The notes under the pieces: generated by a model
What the model was told of the DNA's origin: nothing
What the model saw: only the letters and a program-made list of their open reading frames with translations
Databases searched by the model: none
Program-made: the position numbers and the translations under genes
Part shown: one piece after another, positions 9,020-17,818 of the stretch
How the letters are laid out: each line of letters opens with the position of its first letter
Numbering within the stretch: position 1 is the stretch's first letter
Assembly: GCA_963762165.1 (NCBI GenBank)
Contig: CAVXJN010000001.1
Coordinates: forward strand, 682,001 to 746,000
DNA: 64,000 nt
Reading direction: 5' to 3'
From: CAVXJN01 sp963762165
GTDB lineage: Bacteria; Pseudomonadota; Gammaproteobacteria; JASBUN01

Positions 9020-9913
9020 TCAGAGATAATTGAACAGCGATAATCCCTGGACTTTGACATAGCTCTGTTGGGCAGCCTGCAGCCCTGTCATCTGCAAGTT
9101 CAAATCGCTGACCGCCTTGGCGTAGTCGAGACCTTCCAGCGACGAACGGGTTTGTTCGAATTGCAGAACAGCCGAGTCGTTTACGTTGCGCTGGGTATCG
9201 ATGGCGTTGAGACGCGAGCCGATTCGGGATTGGGCGTTGGCGATATTGTTCATGGCCGCGTCGATATCGTTCAAGCGCGTCGCGTCGGGCGCGTTGCTGT
9301 CGAGTTCGCCGGCCATGTCGTACAGCATCTTGAAGACATCGTCGGTGCTGCCCGGAATGTTCATGAATACGCTGTCGCCGGAATCGCCAACTGCCACATG
9401 CCGGGTCGGCCCCACCTGCAAGGTCCGCTGCCCCTGATCACCGTTGTAGGTGTAGGTGCCCGCTCCGTCATCGGTGATGGGCTGGGTATCGGTCTTGAAC
9501 CCGGCGAACAGATATTCGCCGTTGGCATCTTTGGTGTTGGCCAGTCCGACCATGGTATCGAGCACTTGGCGCACTTCCGTCGCGGTCGCTTTGCGAGAGC
9601 CGGCGCTCTGGGTACCGTTGGCGGCCTGCACCATGAGTTCCCGCGCCCGCTGCAGCAGATCCACCATGCCGCCAAGCGTGCCTTCTTCAACCTGCAACCG
9701 CCCTTCGGCGGCGTCCGCGTTGCGTTGATACTGTTTGGTGGTGTCGATGACCTTGGCAAGGTCCAGAACGCTGGCCGATGCCGCAGGATCGTCGGAAGGC
9801 GACAGAATGCGCCGACCTGTGGACAGCTGCATCTGGGTGCGCGCGGTGCGGGTCTGTTGTTCGAGAATGGCGCTGATTGCCTGCTGTTGCATGAGATTGG
9901 TGGACACGCGCAT
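9020..9913 (-). CDS. flgL: Flagellar hook-filament junction protein 2 (HAP3)
   Basis: 297 residues. The N-terminus MRVSTNLMQQQAISAILEQQ and the D0/D1 helices (TGRRILSPSDDPAASASVL, close to the flagellin N-terminal signature) are typical of FlgL, and the C-terminus VQGLSLFNYL is the usual amphipathic D0 helix. The protein sits between FlgK and the first flagellin subunits and leaves the cell through the flagellar type III export channel. Length matches the family (about 300). It is separated from the end of flgK by 3 bases and is the last recognisable flagellar structural gene of the long flgB-flgL run on the minus strand. Confidence 0.96.
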   Translation of the reverse strand: MRVSTNLMQQQAISAILEQQTRTARTQMQLSTGRRILSPSDDPAASASVLDLAKVIDTTKQYQRNADAAEGRLQVEEGTLGGMVDLLQRARELMVQAANGTQSAGSRKATATEVRQVLDTMVGLANTKDANGEYLFAGFKTDTQPITDDGAGTYTYNGDQGQRTLQVGPTRHVAVGDSGDSVFMNIPGSTDDVFKMLYDMAGELDSNAPDATRLNDIDAAMNNIANAQSRIGSRLNAIDTQRNVNDSAVLQFEQTRSSLEGLDYAKAVSDLNLQMTGLQAAQQSYVKVQGLSLFNYL

Positions 9914-9916
9914 GAC

Positions 9917-10840
9917 TTACCTCCCCACCGCAGCGAGCACGGATTGGAACAATGTGTTGGCAACGCTGATGGCCTGGGCCGACGCCTGATAGGCTTGCTG
10001 GAAACGCACCAGGTTGGCGGCTTCCTCGTCCAGGTTGACACCGGATACCGCCTCCCGCGCCGCCACCGCCTGGTTCAGCAACTGGGATTGCGCCTTGCCG
10101 GCAAGTTCCGCCTGACGGGTGCGGGAACCCACGTCGCCGACCATACCGCCGTAAGCGTCCACCAGGGTCGTGCGGCCGCTGTCGAGGGAGCCCTGTTCCG
10201 GAACGCCGGCAAGCAATACCGCATTGCGATTATCACCAATGCCGCCAGTATTGGCCGCCACCGTAAACACATCACCGGGCGCCGGAGTGCCTTTGACCTG
10301 CATGGTCCAACCGTTGTACGTGATGTCGGCACCGGAGGTATAACTCACGCCGCTCGCCAACGTGCTGCCGGTGGTTACGTCGTACACATCGAATGTGGTC
10401 GCAGGACTGTTGAATGTAATGGTGACCGTATCCTTGAGCTGCGCATTGACGGGCGACGGCGGGTTTACGCTGCTGGCACTGATCGATCCGGTACCGGAGT
10501 TAGCGCCAGCGGCGTTGGTCGCAATAGGTGCCGCGGCGGCGATGTCGTTGGTGTGGCTGATCGCCATGTCGATGCTTTGCGCGCCGGTGCGAGTCGGCCG
10601 CACCAGGAAACGATCGCCATCGTTGATGGTGCCTGAAGCGCTGAACTGCAGACCGTCCACGGTCACTGCACTGCCGGGAAAACCGGCTGTGCCGATATCG
10701 GTAGTGCTGCCGTCGGTGAGACGCGTGAGCGTGTAATTACTACCGCTGCGCGAAATCCGATAGTTGCTGGTGGTGAGCTTGCTGATGTCGGTGATTGCAG
10801 CCGACACCGCCCCGATGCCGGTATTGTTGCCGTTGGGCAA
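9917..10840 (-). CDS. flgK: flgK, C-terminal part (frame-shifted from its N-terminal part)
   Basis: This frame carries the second half of the hook-filament junction protein HAP1. It begins near PEVLPNGNNTGIGAVSAAITD, which corresponds to the PAVLQN region of E. coli FlgK, continues through a variable, Ser/Thr/Gly-rich domain, and ends in the conserved D0 helix (EEAANLVRFQQAYQASAQA, then VANTLFQSVL). The nearest start-like codon is a TTG without a ribosome site, so independent translation is unlikely. The frame joins the N-terminal part if one base is removed from the A4 or T5 run at about 10859-10868. In the sequence as given flgK cannot make a full protein; because the rest of the flagellar operon is intact, a sequencing error is likely. 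Confidence 0.9.
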   Translation of the reverse strand: MPNGNNTGIGAVSAAITDISKLTTSNYRISRSGSNYTLTRLTDGSTTDIGTAGFPGSAVTVDGLQFSASGTINDGDRFLVRPTRTGAQSIDMAISHTNDIAAAAPIATNAAGANSGTGSISASSVNPPSPVNAQLKDTVTITFNSPATTFDVYDVTTGSTLASGVSYTSGADITYNGWTMQVKGTPAPGDVFTVAANTGGIGDNRNAVLLAGVPEQGSLDSGRTTLVDAYGGMVGDVGSRTRQAELAGKAQSQLLNQAVAAREAVSGVNLDEEAANLVRFQQAYQASAQAISVANTLFQSVLAAVGR

Positions 10841-10844
10841 TACT

Positions 10845-11843
10845 TCAGGAGTTGCCGGTTTTGAAAAAGTCGCCGCCGATGTTGCCGTTCAGATCCTGCC
10901 CAAGCTTGTGCTGGTCATTGAATGTTTCACCGAGGGCGATGGCCACGCGGCCCAAGTCGTTTATAGCGGGATCGAGGACGTTGTCACGAAAATCCAGCGT
11001 GCCCCCCAACTCGCCGCCGTTAAGCTGCGAAGTAATGTTGGTACTGTTGCCGCTGGAGTCGATATACGCGACCTGCTTGCGGCTGGGGTCGTATGGATCG
11101 TTGACGGCTGCCAGTTTCTGTGCCGAGGTGCCGACCACCAGGCTCTGGCCGTTGCCGATGAAGACATTCACTGAACCGTCGTCCTGCTGAACAGTCGACA
11201 GCGATACTTTTTCCGACAAGTCGTTGAGCAACTGGTCGCGGCGGTCGAGCAAATCGCCCGACACTTGGCCGTTGGGCCCCGTGGGCGCGTTGATGATGTC
11301 ACTATTGACGTCGGCGATCGACTGAGCCAGGGAATTGATGTCGCGCACCTGGCCGTCGATGCGGGTATTGACGCCGTTGCGCAAATCGTCGAGGCGGCTG
11401 AACAAGTCGTTGAAGCGCGACGTCATGGATTCGCCTTCGCCCAAAACCACCTGGCGCGCCGCAGTCGAGGTCGGGTCGGAAGCCAGGTCCTGGACGGCGT
11501 TGAAGAAGTTCTGCATTACCGGAGCAATGCCGGTTTCCGGATCGGCCAGCATATTGTCAATCTGCACAGCGAGATCGTAGGTGGCATTGCTCTGGCTTGA
11601 AAGCGAAGTCGTGCTGCGCACCTGGGATCCGAGGAACTGGTCGTAGACGCGGCGCACGCTTTGCACATCGACACCGCTGCCGACGTAGTTGCCGCCCAGA
11701 TACTGCGGCGAGGCGGCACTGAGTTCCACACGCTGGCGGCTGTAGCCGGGCGTGTTGACATTGGTGATGTTGTGACTGGTGGTATTGAGCGCGCGCTGAT
11801 AGGCGAGCAGACCCGAGACCGCCGTACCCAGCAAGTCAGCCAT
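10845..11843 (-). CDS. flgK: flgK, N-terminal part (hook-filament junction protein 1, ends early at a frameshift)
   Basis: 332 residues. The N-terminus MADLLGTAVSGLLAYQRALN and NITNVNTPGYSRQRVE are the rod/hook-family signature as found in FlgK; DLLDRRDQLLNDLSEKVSL and LGETFNDQHKLGQDLNG are FlgK blocks. It stops at TGA (10845-10847) just after IGGDFFKTGNS. Removing one A from the AAAA run would read DFFKPATPEVLPN, which aligns with the E. coli DFFAIGKPAVLQN segment and fuses to the downstream frame for a total near 640 residues. HAP1 is needed for filament attachment, so a true break would give a hook without filament. Confidence 0.92.
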   Translation of the reverse strand: MADLLGTAVSGLLAYQRALNTTSHNITNVNTPGYSRQRVELSAASPQYLGGNYVGSGVDVQSVRRVYDQFLGSQVRSTTSLSSQSNATYDLAVQIDNMLADPETGIAPVMQNFFNAVQDLASDPTSTAARQVVLGEGESMTSRFNDLFSRLDDLRNGVNTRIDGQVRDINSLAQSIADVNSDIINAPTGPNGQVSGDLLDRRDQLLNDLSEKVSLSTVQQDDGSVNVFIGNGQSLVVGTSAQKLAAVNDPYDPSRKQVAYIDSSGNSTNITSQLNGGELGGTLDFRDNVLDPAINDLGRVAIALGETFNDQHKLGQDLNGNIGGDFFKTGNS

Positions 11844-11924
11844 GGCTCACCTCCCCTGTTCCGACAGCGTCGGACCCTTTGGCGCCGCGCACAGCGCGGC
11901 TCAACCTGTTAACGGCTGACGGAG

Positions 11925-12896
11925 TCATAAATTGAGCGCTCCCAGCGCGTCCCGAAGTGTATCGCCGTCTAGAATGTTTTTGATTTTGCTGGCATAACCA
12001 GGGTCCGTCGCATAGCCCGCCCGCTGCAATCCGCTGACGAAACCCTGGGCATCGCCGGCGCCGATGGCGCCCTGGTAACGGGGATTGGCCTTCAGAAAGC
12101 GCACGTAGTCGTTGAAGCTGTCGCCCAGCGACGGATAGGCGCGGAACGCCGCCCGCTCCTGGGCCATGACGCCTTCGCGGAATTCCAAGGTCTGCGCCGC
12201 CACCTTGTCGCCATGCCAACTGTCGTCCGCTTTGATACCGAACAAATTGTTGGAACTACCACCGTCGACGCGCGGCAGAATGTGCTGCCCCCAGCCGGTC
12301 TCCAGCGCCGCCTGGGCAACCAACACTTCCGGGGCGATACCCAATGCCGTCGCGGCGGTCTTGGCGTGGTCCCAGATCGCGCGCACGAATTGCAGCGGCT
12401 GGTCGAACCAACTCTTTGCATCGGTGGCGCTTTCGGCGGCGGCGTTGGCCTTCGGATCGGCCAGCGCCAGCAGCGGTTGACTGCTGTCCGCAGCCAACAG
12501 AGGCTTGGCGGCAGCGTCGGTCGCACGTAGCAAGGTTGCCGCCAGACTGCCGCTGAGGTTCTCTTTTGCGGATGCATCGGTCTTGCCGGTGTCGGGCAGG
12601 TTGCGGCCCAATTGCCGCACCATGGCATCGGCAATACCGAGGCCGCCCTTCTCCGCCAGGCTCAGCGAAATCTGGCTGTCGAACATGTCGCGATACATGC
12701 CGCTTTGTTCGCTGTCGAACAAGCCGTCGCCCATGCTCGCTTCGCGCATGCTCTTCAACACCATTTGCATGAAAATGGCCTCGAATTGCTTCGCTACCGC
12801 TTGCAGGCTGCCTTTCGGGTCCTGCTTCGCGTCACGCCGCAGCGTCGCCAGACCGTTGAAGTCTGTGTAGACAGCAGCTTGTGGGTCGTTCGCCAT
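11925..12896 (-). CDS. flgJ: Rod-cap protein with peptidoglycan hydrolase domain
   Basis: About 323 residues from the ATG at 12896, preceded by GGAAG; another ATG at 12914 is possible. Residues ~20-105 are the rod-binding domain (AVAKQFEAIFMQMVLKSMR, SGMYRDMFDSQISLSL). Residues ~165-323 are a glucosaminidase domain (AWDHAKTAATALGIAPEVLV-like opening, AALETGWGQHILPR, NNLFGIKADDSW and YPSLGDSFNDYVRFL). This two-domain form is that of beta- and gammaproteobacteria, where FlgJ caps the growing rod and cuts the murein for it. It follows flgI and precedes flgK on the same strand. Confidence 0.95.
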   Translation of the reverse strand: MANDPQAAVYTDFNGLATLRRDAKQDPKGSLQAVAKQFEAIFMQMVLKSMREASMGDGLFDSEQSGMYRDMFDSQISLSLAEKGGLGIADAMVRQLGRNLPDTGKTDASAKENLSGSLAATLLRATDAAAKPLLAADSSQPLLALADPKANAAAESATDAKSWFDQPLQFVRAIWDHAKTAATALGIAPEVLVAQAALETGWGQHILPRVDGGSSNNLFGIKADDSWHGDKVAAQTLEFREGVMAQERAAFRAYPSLGDSFNDYVRFLKANPRYQGAIGAGDAQGFVSGLQRAGYATDPGYASKIKNILDGDTLRDALGALNL

Positions 12897-13017
12897 ATCA
12901 CTTCCCGTTGTCATTGGGTCCGGTCTGGGCGGGCCGTGTCGGGTCCGCGCTGCGCGCTTGCCCCGACCTACCTATTTGACCCGCCTTTTCCAGGCCTGCA
13001 GGGCTGGACGCAACCGT

Positions 13018-14163
13018 TCAAATCACGATCAATTCCGCGCGCAACGCGCCGGCTTCTTTCAATGCTTCCAGAATCGCCACCAGATCGCCGGGGGCCGCGC
13101 CGACCCGATTCACCGCGCGTACGATTTCATCCAGTTCCACACCCGGGTTGAACAGGAACATACGCTTGGCTTCCTGGGTGACCTGGACATCGGATTGCGG
13201 CACTACTGCAGTTTGGCCGCCGGACAACGGCGCGGGCTGACTGACCACAGGACGCTCGGTGATGGTGACGGTGAGACTGCCATGACTGACTGCGGCCGGC
13301 TGCACGCGCACGTGGCTGCCGATCACCACGGTGCCGGTTCGCGAATTGACCACGATGCGAGCCGGCGCGTCGCCGGGTTCGACGTCGATATTTTCGAGCA
13401 AGGAAACGAACGCCACGCGCTGGCCAGGATCGCGCGGCGCGCTCACTTGCACCGAAGTCGCATCCAAGGGCCGTGCAGTGCCGGCGCCGACGGTGCGATT
13501 GATTGCGGTCGAAACGCGATTGGCGGTGGTGAAATCGGAATCGTTTAGGTTGAGGACAACGTAGTCGCCGTGATCGAACGGATTCTCCACCGCCCGTTCC
13601 ACGGTGGCGCCGTTCGGGATACGCCCGGCGCTGGGAATGTTGACCGTGACTTTGGAACCGTCATTACCCGAAGCGCCGAAGCCGCCGACGATCAGGTTGC
13701 CTTGGGCGATGGCGTAGATGCGGCCATCGGCGCCTTTGAGCGGAGACATCAATAAACTGCCGCCGCGCAGACTCTTGGCATTGCCCAGCGACGAAACCGT
13801 GACATCGATAGTCTGGCCCTGCTTGGCGAAGGGCGGCAGTTCGGCGTGGATGGCGACCGCAGCAACGTTCTTCAACTGCGGTTTGACATTGTCGGGCACC
13901 ACGATGCCATAGCGCGCCAACATGGCCTTCAGGCTCTGCACGGTAAACGGTGTCTGGGAAGTCTGGTCGCCGGAACCGTCCAAACCGACCACCAATCCGT
14001 ATCCCACCAGTTGATTGACCCGTACTCCGGCCACCGACGCCAGGTCTTTGACCCGCTCGCCGTAGGACAAGGTGCTGTAGAACAACGATGCGCACATCAG
14101 CACTACGCTCATCAAAGAAGCACTCAGCAGCAACAGACCCCGGCCTTCGACTCGTTCAGACAT
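13018..14163 (-). CDS. flgI: Flagellar P-ring protein
   Basis: 381 residues from ATG at 14163, which has GAGG 9 bases upstream; the frame is open for 55 further codons upstream but that part overlaps flgH. A long hydrophobic signal segment (GLLLLSASLMSVVLMCASL) precedes the mature start near ERVKDLASVAGVRVNQLVGYGLVVGL, a block that is nearly invariant in FlgI. Other family blocks: GDQTSQTPFTVQSLKAML, NVAAVAIHAELPPFAKQGQ, and the C-terminal PGDLVAILEALKEAGALRAEL. It forms the ring around the rod in the peptidoglycan layer. The leader is slightly longer than usual. Confidence 0.96.
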   Translation of the reverse strand: MSERVEGRGLLLLSASLMSVVLMCASLFYSTLSYGERVKDLASVAGVRVNQLVGYGLVVGLDGSGDQTSQTPFTVQSLKAMLARYGIVVPDNVKPQLKNVAAVAIHAELPPFAKQGQTIDVTVSSLGNAKSLRGGSLLMSPLKGADGRIYAIAQGNLIVGGFGASGNDGSKVTVNIPSAGRIPNGATVERAVENPFDHGDYVVLNLNDSDFTTANRVSTAINRTVGAGTARPLDATSVQVSAPRDPGQRVAFVSLLENIDVEPGDAPARIVVNSRTGTVVIGSHVRVQPAAVSHGSLTVTITERPVVSQPAPLSGGQTAVVPQSDVQVTQEAKRMFLFNPGVELDEIVRAVNRVGAAPGDLVAILEALKEAGALRAELIVI

Positions 14164-14173
14164 GGCGAACCCC

Positions 14174-14860
14174 TCAGAAAGGCCAGATGGGACTATTGAA
14201 GAAGCGCGACAACCATCCCTGGGCACCGGAATCGGCGACCGCCCCGCGGCCGCTGTATGTGATGCGAGCATCCGCCACGCGTGTGGACAGCACCGTATTA
14301 TCGGAACTGATGTCCACCGAACGCACAATGCCGCGCACTTGCACGTACTCCTCGCCCTGATTGAGCCATACGCGTTTCTGGCCCCGCACCAGTAAATTGC
14401 CGTTGGGATAGACCTCGGCCACGGTAACCGTGATGGTGCCCGTCAGTCTGTTGCTTTGACTGCTGTCGCCGCTGCCGGCGAAATCCCGGTTCATGTCGAT
14501 TTCGTTCTTGAAGATCTGTTTACCGTTCATGGTGCCGAATATTGTCGGGACGTCCGCCGCAACACTGCTCTCCTTCTTAGTGTTGGTAGTGGCGGATTTC
14601 GACCCATTGGTCGACTCAGTCAGCACGACGGTGATCAGATCGCCGACATTGTGGGCTTTAACGTCTTCGAACAGCAGCCGCGCCGAACCTTCCTGGAAGA
14701 TCGAACCGCTGGCGGCGCGCTCCTTGTCGTAGGTACGGGGAATGACGGGCGCGTAATCGGCGCTGTCCTTTTCCGGCAAGGTGGAGCAACCGGACAACAG
14801 CGTGAACGCCAACAGCGCCAGCGCTGTGGTCAGCAGCGTGCACAAACCCCGATTGCTCAT
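14174..14860 (-). CDS. flgH: Flagellar L-ring lipoprotein
   Basis: 228 residues from ATG at 14860; an in-frame ATG at 14884 has a poorer context. The leader ends in a lipobox LLSGC, so the mature protein is an outer-membrane lipoprotein. FlgH blocks: GSIFQEGSARLLFEDVKAHNVGD, LITVVLTESTNGSKSA, RLTGTITVTVAEVYPNGNLLVRG, EEYVQVRGIVRSVDISSDNT and the C-terminal GWLSRFFNSPIWPF. It builds the outer-membrane bushing around the rod. It lies between flgG and flgI, 10 bases before the flgI start. Confidence 0.96.
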   Translation of the reverse strand: MSNRGLCTLLTTALALLAFTLLSGCSTLPEKDSADYAPVIPRTYDKERAASGSIFQEGSARLLFEDVKAHNVGDLITVVLTESTNGSKSATTNTKKESSVAADVPTIFGTMNGKQIFKNEIDMNRDFAGSGDSSQSNRLTGTITVTVAEVYPNGNLLVRGQKRVWLNQGEEYVQVRGIVRSVDISSDNTVLSTRVADARITYSGRGAVADSGAQGWLSRFFNSPIWPF

Positions 14861-14939
14861 AATGTTTGGAACCTCGCGCGTCATAAACCCGACTACCGTC
14901 CCGTAGCTATGCCAGAACCGTGCCAGAGGCTTGAAAACA

Positions 14940-15725
14940 TTACAGAGACTGAGACGCGTACTGGAGCATGTTGTCGGTGGTGGAAATGGCCTTGGAGTTC
15001 ATTTCGTAGGCGCGCTGGGTTTCGATCATATTCACCAGTTCCTCGACCACGTTGACGTTGGAGCTCTCCAGAAAACCCTGGGACAGCGTGCCCAGGCCGT
15101 TCAGCCCGGGCGTACCGGCCTGGGGTGAACCGCTGGCGGCGGTTTCCTGGAACAGGTTCTGGCCTTCCGGCATCAAGCCGGCGGGGTTGATGAAATCCAC
15201 CAGTTGGATGTTGCCCACCTGGGTCGGGGTCGCGCTGCCGGCCACCGCGACGCTCACGGTGCCGTCGGAACCCACCGTGATGGACTGGGCGTTGGCCGGA
15301 ATGGTCACAGAGGGCTGCAAGGCATAGCCGTTAGCGGTCACCAATTGCCCCTGGTCGTCGACCTTGAACGAGCCGTCGCGGGTGTAAGCGACATTGCCGT
15401 CGGGCTTCAGGATCTGCAGGAAACCGCGGCCCTGGATGGCCACGTCGAGCGAATTGTCGGTCTGCACCACGTTGCCCTGGGAAAACATTTTCTCGGTGGC
15501 CACTGTGCGCACGCCGGTGCCCAAGGACAAGCCAGAAGGCAGGCGCGTGTCTTGTGATGACTGGGCGCCCACCTGGCGAACGTTCTGATACAGCAAGTCC
15601 TCGAATACCGCGCGGCTGCGCTTGAAACCGGTCGTGTTGACGTTGGCCAGGTTGTTGGAAATCACCGCCATGCGTTGTTGCTGGGCGTCGACACCGGTCT
15701 TGGCGATCCACAGAGCTGAATTCAT
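14940..15725 (-). CDS. flgG: Flagellar distal rod protein
   Basis: 261 residues, the usual length. The N-terminal signature NNLANVNTTGFKRSRAVFEDLLYQ and the C-terminal NVNVVEELVNMIETQRAYEMNSKAI plus DNMLQYASQSL are those of FlgG. The middle block GVRTVATEKMFSQGNVVQTDN, with the extra segment that separates rod FlgG from hook FlgE, is present. The protein polymerises to form the distal rod and is exported through the flagellar type III apparatus. Neighbours flgF and flgH are in the standard order. Confidence 0.97.
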   Translation of the reverse strand: MNSALWIAKTGVDAQQQRMAVISNNLANVNTTGFKRSRAVFEDLLYQNVRQVGAQSSQDTRLPSGLSLGTGVRTVATEKMFSQGNVVQTDNSLDVAIQGRGFLQILKPDGNVAYTRDGSFKVDDQGQLVTANGYALQPSVTIPANAQSITVGSDGTVSVAVAGSATPTQVGNIQLVDFINPAGLMPEGQNLFQETAASGSPQAGTPGLNGLGTLSQGFLESSNVNVVEELVNMIETQRAYEMNSKAISTTDNMLQYASQSL

Positions 15726-15777
15726 GGTCGTTGTCCTTTATTGCTGATGTTCGGTTGCGTTGCTTGCGGCGTACGCG

Positions 15778-16518
15778 TTAGGCGACGCGCAGAATTTCGG
15801 ATGCCTTTTCGGCGTTGTCGCGGTCAGTCGACATCATCTTGATCTGCATTTCGTACTGCCGGGCCATGTCGATCATGGAGACCATCTGCTCGACCGCGTT
15901 GACGTTGCTGGATTCGAGTTCACCCGAGACTACGGTGACCTGGGCATCCGGCGGCGGCGTGCTGCCATCACTGGTACGCAGCAAGCCCTGCGCGTCCTTG
16001 GCCAATAGCTTGGGATCGGGATTGACCAGTTTGATTCGGTCCACCACCGCCAGGGTCGAAGCCTGCTGTCCTACAGGCAGAATGGAGATGGTGCCATCCG
16101 CGCCGATGTCGATTTTCTCCGCCGGCGGAATGGCGATCGGACCGCCGTTGCCGAGCACCGGCATGCCGCTGGCCGTGGTCAGCAAGCCGGCGGAATTGAT
16201 TTTCAGATTGCCGGCACGGGTATAGCCTTCGCCGCCATCGGGCGCTTGCACGGCAATGAAGCCGCGATCGCGAATCGCCACATCCAGTTCGCGACCAGTG
16301 GTCACGGTACTGCCTTCGCTTTGATCGACGCCGGTGCCTTGCGCCTGGGCATACACCCGCGACGGCAAACCTTGGCCATACACCGGCAACGCGCGCATCG
16401 CTGCCAGGTCGGCACGAAAGCCGGTGGTGTTGACGTTGGCAAGGTTGTTGGCGGTCATGGCCTGGGCGTCCATGGTCTGGCGGGCTCCGGACATGGCGAT
16501 ATACAGCAGGCGATCCAT
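15778..16518 (-). CDS. flgF: Flagellar proximal rod protein
   Basis: 246 residues. It begins MDRLLYIAMSGARQTMDAQA, the typical FlgF opening, followed by NNLANVNTTGFRADLAAMRALPV. The C-terminus LESSNVNAVEQMVSMIDMARQYEMQIKMM is the conserved D0 helix, and GRELDVAIRDRGFIAVQAPDG is the family middle block. It is a proximal-rod subunit between FlgC and FlgG. The stop of flgE lies 19 bases upstream of its start. Confidence 0.97.
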   Translation of the reverse strand: MDRLLYIAMSGARQTMDAQAMTANNLANVNTTGFRADLAAMRALPVYGQGLPSRVYAQAQGTGVDQSEGSTVTTGRELDVAIRDRGFIAVQAPDGGEGYTRAGNLKINSAGLLTTASGMPVLGNGGPIAIPPAEKIDIGADGTISILPVGQQASTLAVVDRIKLVNPDPKLLAKDAQGLLRTSDGSTPPPDAQVTVVSGELESSNVNAVEQMVSMIDMARQYEMQIKMMSTDRDNAEKASEILRVA

Positions 16519-16537
16519 GATGCGGCCTCGTTATCCG

Positions 16538-17794
16538 TTAGCGGATGTTGATAATGGTCTGGGTGACAGTGTCGGCAGTGGTGATCACCTGGGCGTTGGC
16601 TTGGAAGTTGCGCTGCGCGGTGATCATGCCTACCAACTGTTCGGTCAGGTCGACGTTGGAGCCTTCCAGCGCACCGGACTGCACCAGACCCAGACTGCCG
16701 GTGCCGGGACCGCCCACCAAGGCGGCGCCGGATTCGTAGGTTTCGGCCCAAGCGGTATCGCCGATCTGACGCAAGCCCTGGGGATTGGAAAAATTCGCCA
16801 ATGCCACCTGAGCCAAGGTCGAGGACTGACCGTTGGTGTAACGCGCGGTGACGATGCCGGTTTCGCCAATGTCCACACCCGACAGACGGCCGGTGCTGAA
16901 TCCGTCCTGGTTCAGACTGTTCACCGAAAAGTTGCTGCCGAACTGCGCGGTATCAGCCAAACCCACGTCGATGGTGAAGGCCGAAGCGCCGCCCGATGCC
17001 GCGATGGTGCCACTGGCAACCGTCGGGGTGCTGGTCAAAGCGCCGGTGGCGTCGAAATTGACCGTGCGCGCCGCCGAGCCGCCGGTGGCATTGACCTGGG
17101 TGCCATCCACCGACATGTACATGTTCCATTCCGAAGTGCTGCCGGCGGGCGCGGTGGCGGACACCGCGGGCTGCTTGACGAAATACATGGTGGTCAAGCG
17201 CGGATTGCCGAGACTGTCGTAGGCGGTGAAGGTGGTCGAGTTGTGGTAGGTGCTCGGGTCGGTCATGTCGAACGGCACTGCCGTGGAATCGATTCCCGTC
17301 ACCCGCGAGTCGAGATTCGCCGACACATCGACACCGGTGGTCTGGTTCGGCGCCAAGTCAGCGGTGGACAACTGCAGGTCGCCCAGCGCGCCGGTGATGT
17401 TGCCGCTGGCGTCGGCGTCATAGCCGGTCAATCGCTGCGCCTGGCTGTTGACGATGTAGCCGTCGCGGTCGACACCGAAGGCACCGGCGCGGCTGTAAAC
17501 GTTGACGCCGTTGTCGCTCAGGCGGAAAAAGCCCGAACCGCTGATGGCCAGGTCCAGGTTGTTGTCGGTGAAGCTGACGTTGCCCTGGTTGAACTGCTGG
17601 CTGACGGAAGACACCTTGACGCCGCTACCGATCGCATTGGCGGTGACGCCGAGGTTGGTGGTGGCGTAGATATCGGCGAATTCCGCACGCGACTTCTTGA
17701 AACCGGTGGTGCTCGCGTTGGCGACGTTGTTGCCGATCACTCGCAGTTCCGATGACGCTGCATTCAGACCGCTCAGTGCAATACGAAATGGCAT
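16538..17794 (-). CDS. flgE: Flagellar hook protein
   Basis: 418 residues. The N-terminus MPFRIALSGLNAASSELRVIGNNVANASTTG and the C-terminus EGSNVDLTEQLVGMITAQRNFQANAQVI are the hook-protein D0/D1 blocks. The central domain (residues ~140-320) is Ser/Thr/Ala-rich and variable, as expected for the exposed D2 part, and contains the FSNPQGLRQIGDTAWAET block of FlgE near the end. Many copies form the universal joint. A long open frame on the opposite strand over this gene is a GC-bias shadow. Confidence 0.97.
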   Translation of the reverse strand: MPFRIALSGLNAASSELRVIGNNVANASTTGFKKSRAEFADIYATTNLGVTANAIGSGVKVSSVSQQFNQGNVSFTDNNLDLAISGSGFFRLSDNGVNVYSRAGAFGVDRDGYIVNSQAQRLTGYDADASGNITGALGDLQLSTADLAPNQTTGVDVSANLDSRVTGIDSTAVPFDMTDPSTYHNSTTFTAYDSLGNPRLTTMYFVKQPAVSATAPAGSTSEWNMYMSVDGTQVNATGGSAARTVNFDATGALTSTPTVASGTIAASGGASAFTIDVGLADTAQFGSNFSVNSLNQDGFSTGRLSGVDIGETGIVTARYTNGQSSTLAQVALANFSNPQGLRQIGDTAWAETYESGAALVGGPGTGSLGLVQSGALEGSNVDLTEQLVGMITAQRNFQANAQVITTADTVTQTIINIR

Positions 17795-17818
17795 GGCTGT
17801 GTTCTCCTAAAAGGACTC

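Noticed and set aside
9068..10636. A 522-codon open frame on the plus strand opposite flgL and flgK
   Set aside because: It covers two well-identified flagellar genes in antisense, has no ribosome site or domain, and arises from GC-biased third positions.
10841..10870. Programmed +1 frameshift in flgK (TCC TGA, resembling the prfB site)
   Set aside because: No upstream Shine-Dalgarno-like stimulator is placed as in prfB, flgK is not known to use one, and three similar breaks in unrelated genes point to sequencing error.
16334..17755. A 473-codon open frame on the plus strand opposite flgE/flgF
   Set aside because: Same cause; composition is Gly/Arg/His/Val-rich and no family is recognised, while flgE on the minus strand is certain.
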